Source: Cupriavidus pauculus (GTDB taxonomy: Bacteria; Pseudomonadota; Gammaproteobacteria; Burkholderiales; Burkholderiaceae). From it: DNA of 64,000 nt. Position numbers and translations under genes: made by a program. The stretch spans positions 1 to 64,000 of the forward strand of contig NZ_BPUO01000001.1 in the NCBI RefSeq assembly GCF_022179805.1, given 5' to 3'. The notes under the pieces are model-generated. The model was given only the letters and a program-made list of their open reading frames with translations, did not search any database and was not told the origin of the DNA. Of this stretch, positions 40,682-47,534 are shown in pieces (positions within the stretch are counted from its first letter, which is position 1; every line of letters starts with the position of its first letter).

Positions 40682-41197
40682 ATGACAATCGCAACCCGCC
40701 TTGATCGCCTGATGCGCGCCCGGAACGTGAAGAGCCAGAGCGCCCTTGCACGCATGACTGGCGTCCCCCAGCCCACGATCAATCGCATACTCAAAGGACA
40801 GACGGACACTCCGGAGCTCGGGACGATCAAGAAGATTGCGACCACCTTCAATGTTCCAGCCACCTGGCTTGCTGAAGGCCCCGGCGACGATCCACCCAAC
40901 GTCGACCCAAGGCAGGGAAGCGCCGGGCTTCTGGTGGCGGCCAATATGTCGCTAGAGGAACGGGTGAGGAGCGCGCAGCTAGAGGCAGCAAATCACCTGA
41001 TCGGACTTCTTCCCTCGGCAGTCCTGTCCAAGTTGCTGGGCGCCCTGCAGCAATCCACCGAGACGAGCGACTTCTCGGTGTTCGATACGCCCTTTGACAT
41101 CAACCTTGACGACGTTAGGGCAAAAGCCGCCAAAGAGATTTCAGGTGGAGAGCCAGACCCCGTGCCACAAAGCAACAAGCGGCTAAAAACCCGTTGA
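40682..41197 (+). CDS. CI-like prophage repressor without self-cleavage domain
   Basis: 171 residues. The N-terminal XRE HTH (about 17-45, QSALARMTGVPQPTINRILK) is followed by NVPATWLAEGPGDD and a helical C-terminal part. There is no S24 peptidase domain (no Ala-Gly site, Ser or Lys catalytic motif), so RecA-stimulated cleavage is not expected. It is flanked by three operators upstream and two downstream and ends at a strong terminator. Confidence 0.85.
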   Translation: MTIATRLDRLMRARNVKSQSALARMTGVPQPTINRILKGQTDTPELGTIKKIATTFNVPATWLAEGPGDDPPNVDPRQGSAGLLVAANMSLEERVRSAQLEAANHLIGLLPSAVLSKLLGALQQSTETSDFSVFDTPFDINLDDVRAKAAKEISGGEPDPVPQSNKRLKTR

Positions 41198-41216
41198 CAC
41201 GCCATCGCTAGACGAC

Positions 41217-41239
41217 GCCCGCGATAGCGGGCTTTTTTT
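41217..41239 (+). terminator. Terminator of the repressor gene
   Basis: GCCCGC-GATA-GCGGGC followed by TTTTTTT, 20 bp after the repressor stop. Confidence 0.93.
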
Positions 41240-41385
41240 CGCCCCTGGGCGGCAGAGGCATTGGCCACCTAGCCGGCCAAACCCGTTGCATCCGACGGAC
41301 GTGGGGTTATTCCCACACCCCATCCGAGTTAAGTGAGTACCTCAGAACTTCAGGCCGCCAAGAATGCCTGCGTATGAGGGGTCAC

Positions 41386-41619
41386 ATGAGCAACGTAGTC
41401 AGCCTCGCCGAGCACAAACGCCGGACAGGCCGAATTGATCGTTCCGCCGCGCTACCGCGCACCAAACAAGAAGACGCAATCCACCTATTCCGCCAGGACG
41501 ACGGCACCTACAGGGCCTTCGTCAACGGCGCCTATTCGGAAGACGACCTCCTCTCCGTGGAGCATCTGACCGACCTGGCGCGCCGACTCGCGCGGGCCAA
41601 ACGCCTCGAGGGGACGTAG
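41386..41619 (+). CDS. Small phage protein between the repressor and the right operators
   Basis: 77 residues from the ATG at 41386 (GAGGGG upstream). MSNVVSLAEHKRRTGRIDRS and FRQDDGTYRAFVNGAYSEDD. It may be expressed in the lysogen, since it lies before the repressed promoter. No family recognised. Confidence 0.65.
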   Translation: MSNVVSLAEHKRRTGRIDRSAALPRTKQEDAIHLFRQDDGTYRAFVNGAYSEDDLLSVEHLTDLARRLARAKRLEGT

Positions 41620-41628
41620 CGGCCCGAA

Positions 41629-41646
41629 CTATTCATTCGCGTATTG
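41629..41646. promoter_or_regulatory. Repressor operator O4
   Basis: CTATTCATTCGCGTATTG, a good match to the consensus. It overlaps the -35 of the right early promoter, and its start is 24 bp from that of O5. Confidence 0.75.
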
Positions 41647-41671
41647 CTATTTCTATTCGTTGGTGTATAGT
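41644..41671 (+). promoter_or_regulatory. Right early promoter
   Basis: TTGCTA (41644-41649), a 16-bp spacer and TATAGT (41666-41671). O4 and O5 cover it, so the DGR-containing operon should be off in the lysogen. Confidence 0.72.
41653..41670. promoter_or_regulatory. Repressor operator O5
   Basis: CTATTCGTTGGTGTATAG, filling the spacer and -10 of the right early promoter. Confidence 0.75.
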
Positions 41672-41714
41672 TCCCTCCATCGACGCGCCACGGCGCTCAC
41701 TGGGAGATAGAGGG

Positions 41715-41804
41715 ATGGATCTGCTCGTACCTATCGGAATCATGTTGCAGACGCTCGGCATAGTCGCAGCGTTCGCTTTTGCGTCCTCGCGTGGGTGGGT
41801 CTGA
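41715..41804 (+). CDS. 29-residue membrane microprotein
   Basis: GGGAGATAGAGGG precedes the ATG at 41715. MDLLVPIGIMLQTLGIVAAF is one membrane span. It is the first gene of the right early operon, the position of small toxic or regulatory proteins such as lambda Kil and CIII. Confidence 0.6.
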   Translation: MDLLVPIGIMLQTLGIVAAFAFASSRGWV

Positions 41805-41807
41805 GCC

Positions 41808-42230
41808 ATGGCCAAGCCCCTCACCCACGAACAGATCCTGGCATTGCCGCTCTCCCAACAGGGCGCGGCGATGGCGGAATACAAGCTCCGCGCCCGCCAG
41901 GCTGAACTCAAGGCTATGGCCCCGGCACTGCTGCTCCTCGATGCGGAGCACGCCGCCATCAAGGCCGCCGGCTACGACATCCACGCCGACTCGCTCACGC
42001 CTGCCTTCCGAGAGAAGCTGACGCTCCACGTCATGGCTTCCATCTTTGATGGTGGTGTGCGCCTGTATAGGGCACTGCTGAAGGCTGGCTTCGTGCTCAG
42101 CGAGCGCGATGACAGCACTCACACCGCGACGCTTCTCTTCAAGAAGGGCCGCCTCCGCCTGCGCATGTACATGGCGCCGAAAGACTTGGCGCGCGCCGAG
42201 GCTCCGGTTGAGATCAAGGAGGCGGCATGA
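41808..42230 (+). CDS. Hypothetical phage protein
   Basis: 140 residues. The N-terminal half is Ala/Leu-rich helix (QQGAAMAEYKLRARQAELKA); the C-terminal half looks beta-rich and basic (HTATLLFKKGRLRLRMYMAP). It overlaps the next gene by 4 bp. Function unknown. Confidence 0.7.
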   Translation: MAKPLTHEQILALPLSQQGAAMAEYKLRARQAELKAMAPALLLLDAEHAAIKAAGYDIHADSLTPAFREKLTLHVMASIFDGGVRLYRALLKAGFVLSERDDSTHTATLLFKKGRLRLRMYMAPKDLARAEAPVEIKEAA

Positions 42231-42460
42231 ACAACGATCACGCTGTTCAACGCCAGGCCGCCGCGGCCAATGACTACGACAAATTGCTCCGCGAGTACCA
42301 ACTCGCGCAGATCATCATTGGAAACGCCTGGCAGTTGATGACCATCAACCAGCGGCTGGTGTGGGGCGAGCGGAATGCCACCGCTGCCGCCCGCCTCAGC
42401 GCTGCCTGCAAGGCTGCAGGCGCCGCCGTCATTGCTGAAGCCACCGGGAGCGCAGCATGA
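42227..42460 (+). CDS. Small helical phage protein
   Basis: 77 residues, MNNDHAVQRQAAAANDYDKL, with ATGA overlaps at both ends. Function unknown. Confidence 0.65.
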   Translation: MNNDHAVQRQAAAANDYDKLLREYQLAQIIIGNAWQLMTINQRLVWGERNATAAARLSAACKAAGAAVIAEATGSAA

Positions 42461-42813
42461 GCGCCACGCACACCCCCGGCCCCTGGTTCTACCAGGAGAA
42501 CTCGGACGCCTATACGCACATCGTGCGCGCGGCCAGCAAGCCGAATCTCATCCTGGTTCATCTGCGCCAAGACACGTCCGGCGGCGCAGAGGCCGACGCC
42601 CGCCTGATCGCCGCGGCACCGACCATGTTTGACGCGCTCGCCGCCGCACGGCAGACGATCTACCAAGATCGCAAGAACATGTTCGACTGCCATGTGAACT
42701 TCCAAACCGGTGAAGTCCACGACGAGCTGGGCAAAGCGGGAATCGCTGCATACGACCTGGTCCTCAGGCAGATCGACGCGGCCATGGCCATCGCTACGGG
42801 GAGTCCAGCGTGA
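42457..42813 (+). CDS. Conserved phage protein
   Basis: 118 residues. HTPGPWFYQENSDAYTHIV and ADARLIAAAPTMFDALAAAR are hallmarks of a very common phage family of unknown role (TPGPW...ANARLIAAAPDLL type). Confidence 0.75.
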   Translation: MSATHTPGPWFYQENSDAYTHIVRAASKPNLILVHLRQDTSGGAEADARLIAAAPTMFDALAAARQTIYQDRKNMFDCHVNFQTGEVHDELGKAGIAAYDLVLRQIDAAMAIATGSPA

Positions 42814-42935
42814 AGCTTCTCCGCGCCATCGCCTTCTGGGTCGGTACCGCCATCGGCGTAATTGCCCTCTCCGGCCTCTATGCCGCTTTCAATCCGGAAG
42901 CGCCCACCGCCACCCGTATCTGGAGGCAGTCATGA
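42810..42935 (+). CDS. 41-residue membrane microprotein
   Basis: A GTG at 42810 overlaps the upstream stop (GTGA), and its own stop overlaps the next ATG. One membrane span, AIAFWVGTAIGVIALSGLYA. Confidence 0.62.
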   Translation: MKLLRAIAFWVGTAIGVIALSGLYAAFNPEAPTATRIWRQS

Positions 42936-43045
42936 ACACCGAGATCTTCATGCACGACCACGTGCGCGAGATGCGCGCCAAGGGCTGGAAGCTGAGCGGC
43001 CGCCTGCTGCCGAACGGCGACCTCGAATACGTCCGCCTCCACTGA
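42932..43045 (+). CDS. 37-residue phage microprotein
   Basis: Starts at 42932 behind GGAGG. HDHVREMRAKGWKLSGRLLP ends in a short strand. Function unknown. Confidence 0.6.
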   Translation: MNTEIFMHDHVREMRAKGWKLSGRLLPNGDLEYVRLH

Positions 43046-43053
43046 GATCTGCC

Positions 43054-44193
43054 ATGGCTAAGACCAAGACCAAAGCAACGAACACCGAGTCGCTGATGCT
43101 CACCATAACGAGAAAGCACCTGAGCGATGCCTTCAAGGCCGCCAGCCAGGCTGCACCGTCCAAATCGCCGCTGCACATTCTGACCCACATCAGGCTGCAG
43201 GCCACGGAGGACGTCCAGGCAGTGACCCTCACGGGATCAAACACCCACATGACCGTCCAAGCGACGGTTCCTGCTGAAATCTTCGGGGACTGCATCGACA
43301 TTTGCCTGCCCGCCGACAAGCTTTCCGCCCTGGTCGGGATGACCGCAGAGGATGTGAGTTTCACGGCGAAGGACGCGAAGGTGATTGCGCGCGCTGGCTC
43401 GTGCCGCTTGACCATTCCGTCCCTGCCTGGGCGGGACTTTCCTGAAGCGAGGATCGAAGGCGAGCCCATTGCCGTGCTCGACGCGCCGGGCCTCACGGAG
43501 ATGATCCCGACGGTGTCGTTCGCCGTGGCCGGGATGTTCCGCCATGACAAGCCCATCCTGCGAAACCTATGGATCGAGTGCGACGGCGAGGCGGTACACA
43601 TGGTCGGCTGCGACAGCTTCATGCTGGCCGCGAATTCATTGCTGGTAGCGCCGGCAGAGTTCGGCGAGACCATCGCGCCGTTCGGCGTTTGCCTTGCGGC
43701 CGATGGTGCGGATCTGCTCTCGAAGGTTGGCGCGACCCGGTTTGAGATCTATGAGAAGCACATTGTTGGGAGCCGTGACGGGATCCGCATCGAGTGCGGA
43801 CACCAGGGCGCCAAGTACTTCGATTGGCGCCGGATGATCCCCAAGGCTGACCAGTTCGTGACGTTCTCGCGCGACGAGCTGCTGCAGATCTGCCCGCTGC
43901 ATCGCGTCTTCGATCAGAAGGGCGTGATCCGCTTCGAGCAAGACGGCGCTGACTGCGCAATCACGATCACCGACGGCATGCAGGCCGTCGACGCCGAAAT
44001 TCCGGTCAAGGCGCGTAGCGAAGAAGCGCACCTAGACAACTCATTCGACGGCCCGAATCTCCTGCGCCTGCTCGGCCAGGTGAAGACCGACGACGTCGCG
44101 CTTTCATGGGCCAGCCAGGGGAAGCAGGACTTCTCCGTCTACCTCCTTCAGGACGGTAGCTGGCGCGGCATTCTCACCTCCCTTCGCGTGTAA
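43054..44193 (+). CDS. Phage-encoded DNA polymerase III beta (sliding clamp)-like protein
   Basis: 379 residues. LMLTITRKHLSDAFKAASQA, ICLPADKLSALVGM, ARAGSCRLTIPSLPGRDFPE and a three-domain beta/alpha repeat reflect the DnaN fold, with length typical of DnaN (about 370). The clamp rings DNA and tethers polymerase. A phage copy could redirect the host replisome or swap partner binding. The C-terminus (GSWRGILTSLRV) differs from the usual MPMRL ending of DnaN, so partner choice may differ. Confidence 0.8.
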   Translation: MAKTKTKATNTESLMLTITRKHLSDAFKAASQAAPSKSPLHILTHIRLQATEDVQAVTLTGSNTHMTVQATVPAEIFGDCIDICLPADKLSALVGMTAEDVSFTAKDAKVIARAGSCRLTIPSLPGRDFPEARIEGEPIAVLDAPGLTEMIPTVSFAVAGMFRHDKPILRNLWIECDGEAVHMVGCDSFMLAANSLLVAPAEFGETIAPFGVCLAADGADLLSKVGATRFEIYEKHIVGSRDGIRIECGHQGAKYFDWRRMIPKADQFVTFSRDELLQICPLHRVFDQKGVIRFEQDGADCAITITDGMQAVDAEIPVKARSEEAHLDNSFDGPNLLRLLGQVKTDDVALSWASQGKQDFSVYLLQDGSWRGILTSLRV

Positions 44194-44206
44194 CGAGGAC
44201 CCTGAC

Positions 44207-44521
44207 ATGACTATCGACGAACTCAAGCGGCAGGCAGCCAAGGCAGCAAGACGCGGCGACGTGGCCAAGATGGACGAGCTTGAACTTGCCTACATCAAGC
44301 TGGCCGTTCCGCTCACCGTGGCCGACTCCAGCTATGACGGCGACCGCGCAGTGATCCTCGCTTCGCCGATTCGCCTGTTCCGAGGTGCCGGGCCGAATGG
44401 TGAAACCCGCATCCAGTGGATGCGCTCCGACGGCATCTATGCGATGTCGGACATCAATGGCCACTTCATTGGCGAGCCCGACGACGCTCCAACGCTCTTC
44501 CCGCTCGAAATGGCGGCCTGA
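44207..44521 (+). CDS. Hypothetical phage protein
   Basis: 104 residues. MTIDELKRQAAKAARRGDVA, then LFRGAGPNGETRIQWMRSDG. It lies just before the DGR. Function unknown. Confidence 0.65.
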   Translation: MTIDELKRQAAKAARRGDVAKMDELELAYIKLAVPLTVADSSYDGDRAVILASPIRLFRGAGPNGETRIQWMRSDGIYAMSDINGHFIGEPDDAPTLFPLEMAA

Positions 44522-44643
44522 TCAACCGGGGAAAGCGGCATCGACAGCCCCAAGTCACTAAACACCGTGGGAAGCCTCCGAGACCCTCCCCGCCGCAAGT
44601 ACCCGACCCAACGCAGTACCCACGCAACTCAATAGGACTCCGC

Positions 44644-45003
44644 ATGCAACAACTGCAAATCCCGCCGCTGTCCGAGGGCGAAATCTATGTCGGTGCCATC
44701 GGCGACAAGAACGGTGACTTCCACCACGTGATCCTGCTGCCGGGCGACAACGGCGACGCCACGTGGCAAGCCCAGATGGAATGGGCCAAGTCGGTTGGCG
44801 GCGATCTTCCGAACCGCGTCGAGCAGGCCATGTTGTGGGCCAACTTCCGCGACCAGTTTCAGAAGGATTGGTACTGGAGCAACGAAGTCCACCACAACAA
44901 CGACGGCTGGGCCTGGTGTCAGAGCTTCGGCTACGGCACCCAGGACTACCGCCACCAGGGCAGCGAGCTTCGCGCTCGCGCCGTCCGCAGATTGCCCATT
45001 TAA
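44644..45003 (+). CDS. DGR variable protein 1 (DUF1566/C-type-lectin-like)
   Basis: 119 residues from the ATG at 44644 (AGGA upstream). It contains FHHVILLPGDNGDATW, LPNRVEQAMLWANFRDQF, KDWYWSNE, then the variable region DGWAWCQSFGYGTQDYRHQG and the fixed end ELRARAVRRLPI. The fold resembles the C-type-lectin-like targets of retroelements, where the variable residues sit on the ligand-binding face. It lacks a signal peptide. Binding partner unknown. Confidence 0.88.
   Translation: MQQLQIPPLSEGEIYVGAIGDKNGDFHHVILLPGDNGDATWQAQMEWAKSVGGDLPNRVEQAMLWANFRDQFQKDWYWSNEVHHNNDGWAWCQSFGYGTQDYRHQGSELRARAVRRLPI
44903..44993 (+). repeat. DGR variable repeat VR1
   Basis: 91 bp aligned without gaps to the TR at 46027-46117, with 13 mismatches. 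Every mismatch is A in the TR (changed to G, C or T here), hitting all nine AAC codons and the TAT codon. The last 29 bp, from GAGCTTCGCG to GCAGATT, are identical and probably contain the initiation site for homing. Confidence 0.95.
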
Positions 45004-45033
45004 CCCTTCATCCATTCCTCTGGAGCGCATCAC

Positions 45034-45495
45034 ATGATCACGCTTGAACAGATCGAGGCCGAACACTCGCGCGTAGCCGCAATGATCGAGGCCTTCCGCG
45101 AACAGCTGCTGCCCACGGAGTACACCGTCGCCGGCGTGAAGATCCCGCTCGCGCCAGGTGAACGCTACGCGGGCCTCGTCCTCGGCGATGAAGGACAGCC
45201 GGACTACCACCTAATCCTGCTGCCCGGCGAAGTCGAGAGCGCCACGTGGAAGGATGCCTGCATCTGGGCCGGTGACCGCGACGCTTCGCTCCCTACACGC
45301 CGCGAGCAATCCCTCCTGTTTTCCAACCTGAAGGGCGAGTTTGAGTCAGCCTGGTACTGGTCCGGTGAGGAGCACGAGGAAAACGACGGCTGGGCCTGGT
45401 TTCAGTACTTCGGCTACGGCCGCCAGTACGGCAACCCCCAGGACCTCGAGCTTCGCGCTCGCGCCGTCCGCAGATTCATTCCTTCAGTAATTTAA
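45034..45495 (+). CDS. DGR variable protein 2 (DUF1566/C-type-lectin-like)
   Basis: 153 residues behind GGAG. An extra N-terminal helix (MITLEQIEAEHSRVAAMIEA) precedes the domain shared with protein 1: YAGLVLGDEGQPDYHLILLP, LPTRREQSLLFSNL, SAWYWSGEEHE. Then come the variable region (DGWAWFQYFGYGRQYGNPQD) and ELRARAVRRFIPSVI. It lies 30 bp after protein 1, a tandem paralogue. Confidence 0.88.
   Translation: MITLEQIEAEHSRVAAMIEAFREQLLPTEYTVAGVKIPLAPGERYAGLVLGDEGQPDYHLILLPGEVESATWKDACIWAGDRDASLPTRREQSLLFSNLKGEFESAWYWSGEEHEENDGWAWFQYFGYGRQYGNPQDLELRARAVRRFIPSVI
45386..45476 (+). repeat. DGR variable repeat VR2
   Basis: 91 bp aligned without gaps to the TR, with 14 mismatches, all at TR adenines. 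One AAC codon (seventh) is unchanged and a CAC has become CCC. The pattern differs from VR1, so the two sites were diversified independently. Confidence 0.95.
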
Positions 45496-45509
45496 CCATT
45501 TGAACCACC

Positions 45510-45884
45510 GTGGCTCTGCACACCCAACTTCCGATCTACAAGGCGGCATACGGTCTCCTGGACGTTGTCACCGACTTGGTCAAGAACATGGCCCGCGATT
45601 TCAAGCGCAGCATCGGCGAAAAGATCAACGCCGAGTGCATTGAGATCATGGTGCTCGTGTTCCGGGCTAATGTCGCCGCCGACAAGTCGCCGCATCTGGT
45701 GGAACTGCTGGAGCGCCTGCAAGTGATCGAGCTGCTTCTGCGTCTCAGCATGGACAAGCGACTGATTTCCCGGACCGGCTACGCCAAGGCCATCGAGATC
45801 ACGACCGGGATTGGCAAGCAGGCAAACGGCTGGAAAAAGTTCGCAAATCGCCCGCTTCACGGAGGTCAAGGCCGCCATGACTGA
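45510..45884 (+). CDS. DGR accessory variability protein, Avd-like four-helix bundle
   Basis: 124 residues with a GTG start. HTQLPIYKAAYGLLDVVTDL, DFKRSIGEKINAECIEIMVL and LIELLLRLSMDKRLIS-like helices (here VIELLLRLSMDKRLI) match Avd/23S-IVP four-helix bundles. Avd forms a basic barrel that binds the reverse transcriptase and its RNA and is needed for template-primed cDNA. It lies directly before the TR and RT. Confidence 0.88.
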   Translation: MALHTQLPIYKAAYGLLDVVTDLVKNMARDFKRSIGEKINAECIEIMVLVFRANVAADKSPHLVELLERLQVIELLLRLSMDKRLISRTGYAKAIEITTGIGKQANGWKKFANRPLHGGQGRHD

Positions 45885-47235
45885 GCGATCTTTCAATCTG
45901 GTCATGCCGCTGGCTCACGAGGCCACCGACAGGCGCATCACGGATACCTCCGGTAGCTTCCGGGCAGCGTCCGGCGCAGTTTCCCAGCTGAGCAATCGGA
46001 CGGGCGACGTGGATAGCATGATGGATACGGCTGGGCCTGGTATCAGAACTTCAACAACGGCAACCAGAACAACAACCACCAGAACAACGAGCTTCGCGCT
46101 CGCGCCGTCCGCAGATTGGAACGAAAGCGCCCCCTTCTCGTTTTACGAACTGCTCGAAGCCTATATCGACTGCCGCCGCACAAAGCGCAACAGCGCGAGC
46201 GCGCTGGCGTTCGAGGTCAACCTGGAGCAAAACCTGCGATGTCTGTACGACGAGCTGGCCGAAGGTATCTACACACCGGGACGGTCGAAGTGCTTCGTCA
46301 TCACGCGACCAAAGCCCCGTGAAGTGTGGGCGGCAGAGTTCCGCGATCGCATCGTGCACCACCTTCTGTACCGGAAGATCGGCCCTCGTTTCGAGAGCTC
46401 CTTTATCGCCGACTCTTGCGCCTGCATCAAGGGACGGGGCACCCTGTACGCCGCTCGCCGCCTGGAAGCGAAGGTGCGAAGCATCACCCAGAACTGGTCG
46501 CGGCCTGCGTTCTACCTGAAGTGCGATCTAGCCAACTTCTTCGTAAGCATCGACAAGAGCATCCTGCTGCAGCTGCTGCGCGTGAAGATCACTGAGCCGT
46601 TCTGGCAATGGCTAGCCGAGCTTGTGCTGATGCACGACCCACGGGCTGATTTCGTCTACCTCGGCGATCGCTCGATGATGGAACTCGTGCCGCCGCACAA
46701 GCGGCTCATGGAGCAGCCGGCACACCTGGGACTGCCAATCGGCAACCTCAGCAGCCAGTTCTTCGCGAATGTGTACCTCAACGAGCTGGATCAGTTCGTG
46801 AAGCACCAGATCGGCGCGCGGCATTACATCCGCTATGTCGATGACTTTCTGATCCTGCACCAGTCGCCACAGTGGCTGAATGCCGCACTGTCGCGCATCG
46901 ATGACTTCCTGCCGCGCGAGCTGCACGCACGTCTGAACCCAACGAAAACGATCCTGCAAACGGCCGCACGCGGCATCGACTTTGTTGGGCAGGTAGTACG
47001 GCCATGGGCACGTCATACCCGCGCCCGCTCGGTGAATGTCGCGGCGCAACGCCTGGCGCAGATGCCAGACGCCGATGTCTTCGATGCGGCCAACAGCTAC
47101 TTGGGACTCACCCGCCAGGCTACGGCCAGCCACGTAGACCGCGCTTGCCTCGCAAAGGTGATCCGGGGCCGGGGCCACGCCGTGGATTTCGCCCTCACCA
47201 AAGCCTATCGCAAGGCGGACCGGAGGCAGGCATGA
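45877..47235 (+). CDS. DGR reverse transcriptase
   Basis: The RT domain starts near nt 46135 (SFYELLEAYIDCRR). It has IGNLSSQ (about 288-294), the DGR-specific form of motif 4, and the catalytic YVDD (320-323). The thumb contains LNPTKTILQ and GIDFVGQVV. DGR RTs copy the TR RNA with errors at adenines. The ATG at 45877 with GGAGGT upstream overlaps the Avd stop and stays in frame through the TR, giving 452 residues; ATGs at 46018 and 46021 are alternatives. No ATG lies between the TR and the RT domain. Confidence 0.92.
   Translation: MTERSFNLVMPLAHEATDRRITDTSGSFRAASGAVSQLSNRTGDVDSMMDTAGPGIRTSTTATRTTTTRTTSFALAPSADWNESAPFSFYELLEAYIDCRRTKRNSASALAFEVNLEQNLRCLYDELAEGIYTPGRSKCFVITRPKPREVWAAEFRDRIVHHLLYRKIGPRFESSFIADSCACIKGRGTLYAARRLEAKVRSITQNWSRPAFYLKCDLANFFVSIDKSILLQLLRVKITEPFWQWLAELVLMHDPRADFVYLGDRSMMELVPPHKRLMEQPAHLGLPIGNLSSQFFANVYLNELDQFVKHQIGARHYIRYVDDFLILHQSPQWLNAALSRIDDFLPRELHARLNPTKTILQTAARGIDFVGQVVRPWARHTRARSVNVAAQRLAQMPDADVFDAANSYLGLTRQATASHVDRACLAKVIRGRGHAVDFALTKAYRKADRRQA
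46027..46117 (+). repeat. DGR template repeat (TR)
   Basis: 91 bp between Avd and the RT domain. Read in the frame of the targets it codes Y-Q-N-F-N-N-G-N-Q-N-N-N-H-Q-N-N: nine AAC codons, which can mutate to many amino acids but never to stop. It is the invariant donor for VR1 and VR2. The next base upstream (T46026 against G in both VRs) marks the left end of homology. The transcript around it probably forms the structured DGR RNA. Confidence 0.95.
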
Positions 47236-47534
47236 CCCGGCTTGCGTTCGCAATCGCCCTGCTCGCTGCGCTCATAGCCGCCATGGCTTGGGGCACCCAC
47301 CAAACCCTCCGTTGGATGCAACGGATTGCAGAAGGAGATCTCCCGATGGGAATCGTCAGCACCGCGACGATGATCGATCGCCTCACCAGGCGGATCGACA
47401 CGCGCGACCTCCGTATGGACGAAGCCAGCTTTGTCCGAAGCCTCAAGGAAAAGGTCCAGCGTTCCAGCATTGTCGACCTGACCGCCGACGAAGTGGAGAA
47501 GCTCGACGAGATCCACGGGAGACTGTTCCAATGA
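47232..47534 (+). CDS. Membrane-anchored phage protein
   Basis: 100 residues starting in the RT stop (ATGA). One N-terminal membrane span (LAFAIALLAALIAAMAWGTH) and a helical charged domain. Not a known DGR part; it may be an ordinary early gene. Confidence 0.65.
   Translation: MTRLAFAIALLAALIAAMAWGTHQTLRWMQRIAEGDLPMGIVSTATMIDRLTRRIDTRDLRMDEASFVRSLKEKVQRSSIVDLTADEVEKLDEIHGRLFQ

Noticed and set aside
40682..41197. LexA/CI-type self-cleaving repressor
   Set aside because: The C-terminal half has no Ala-Gly cleavage site or Ser/Lys pair of the S24 family and is too short for that domain.
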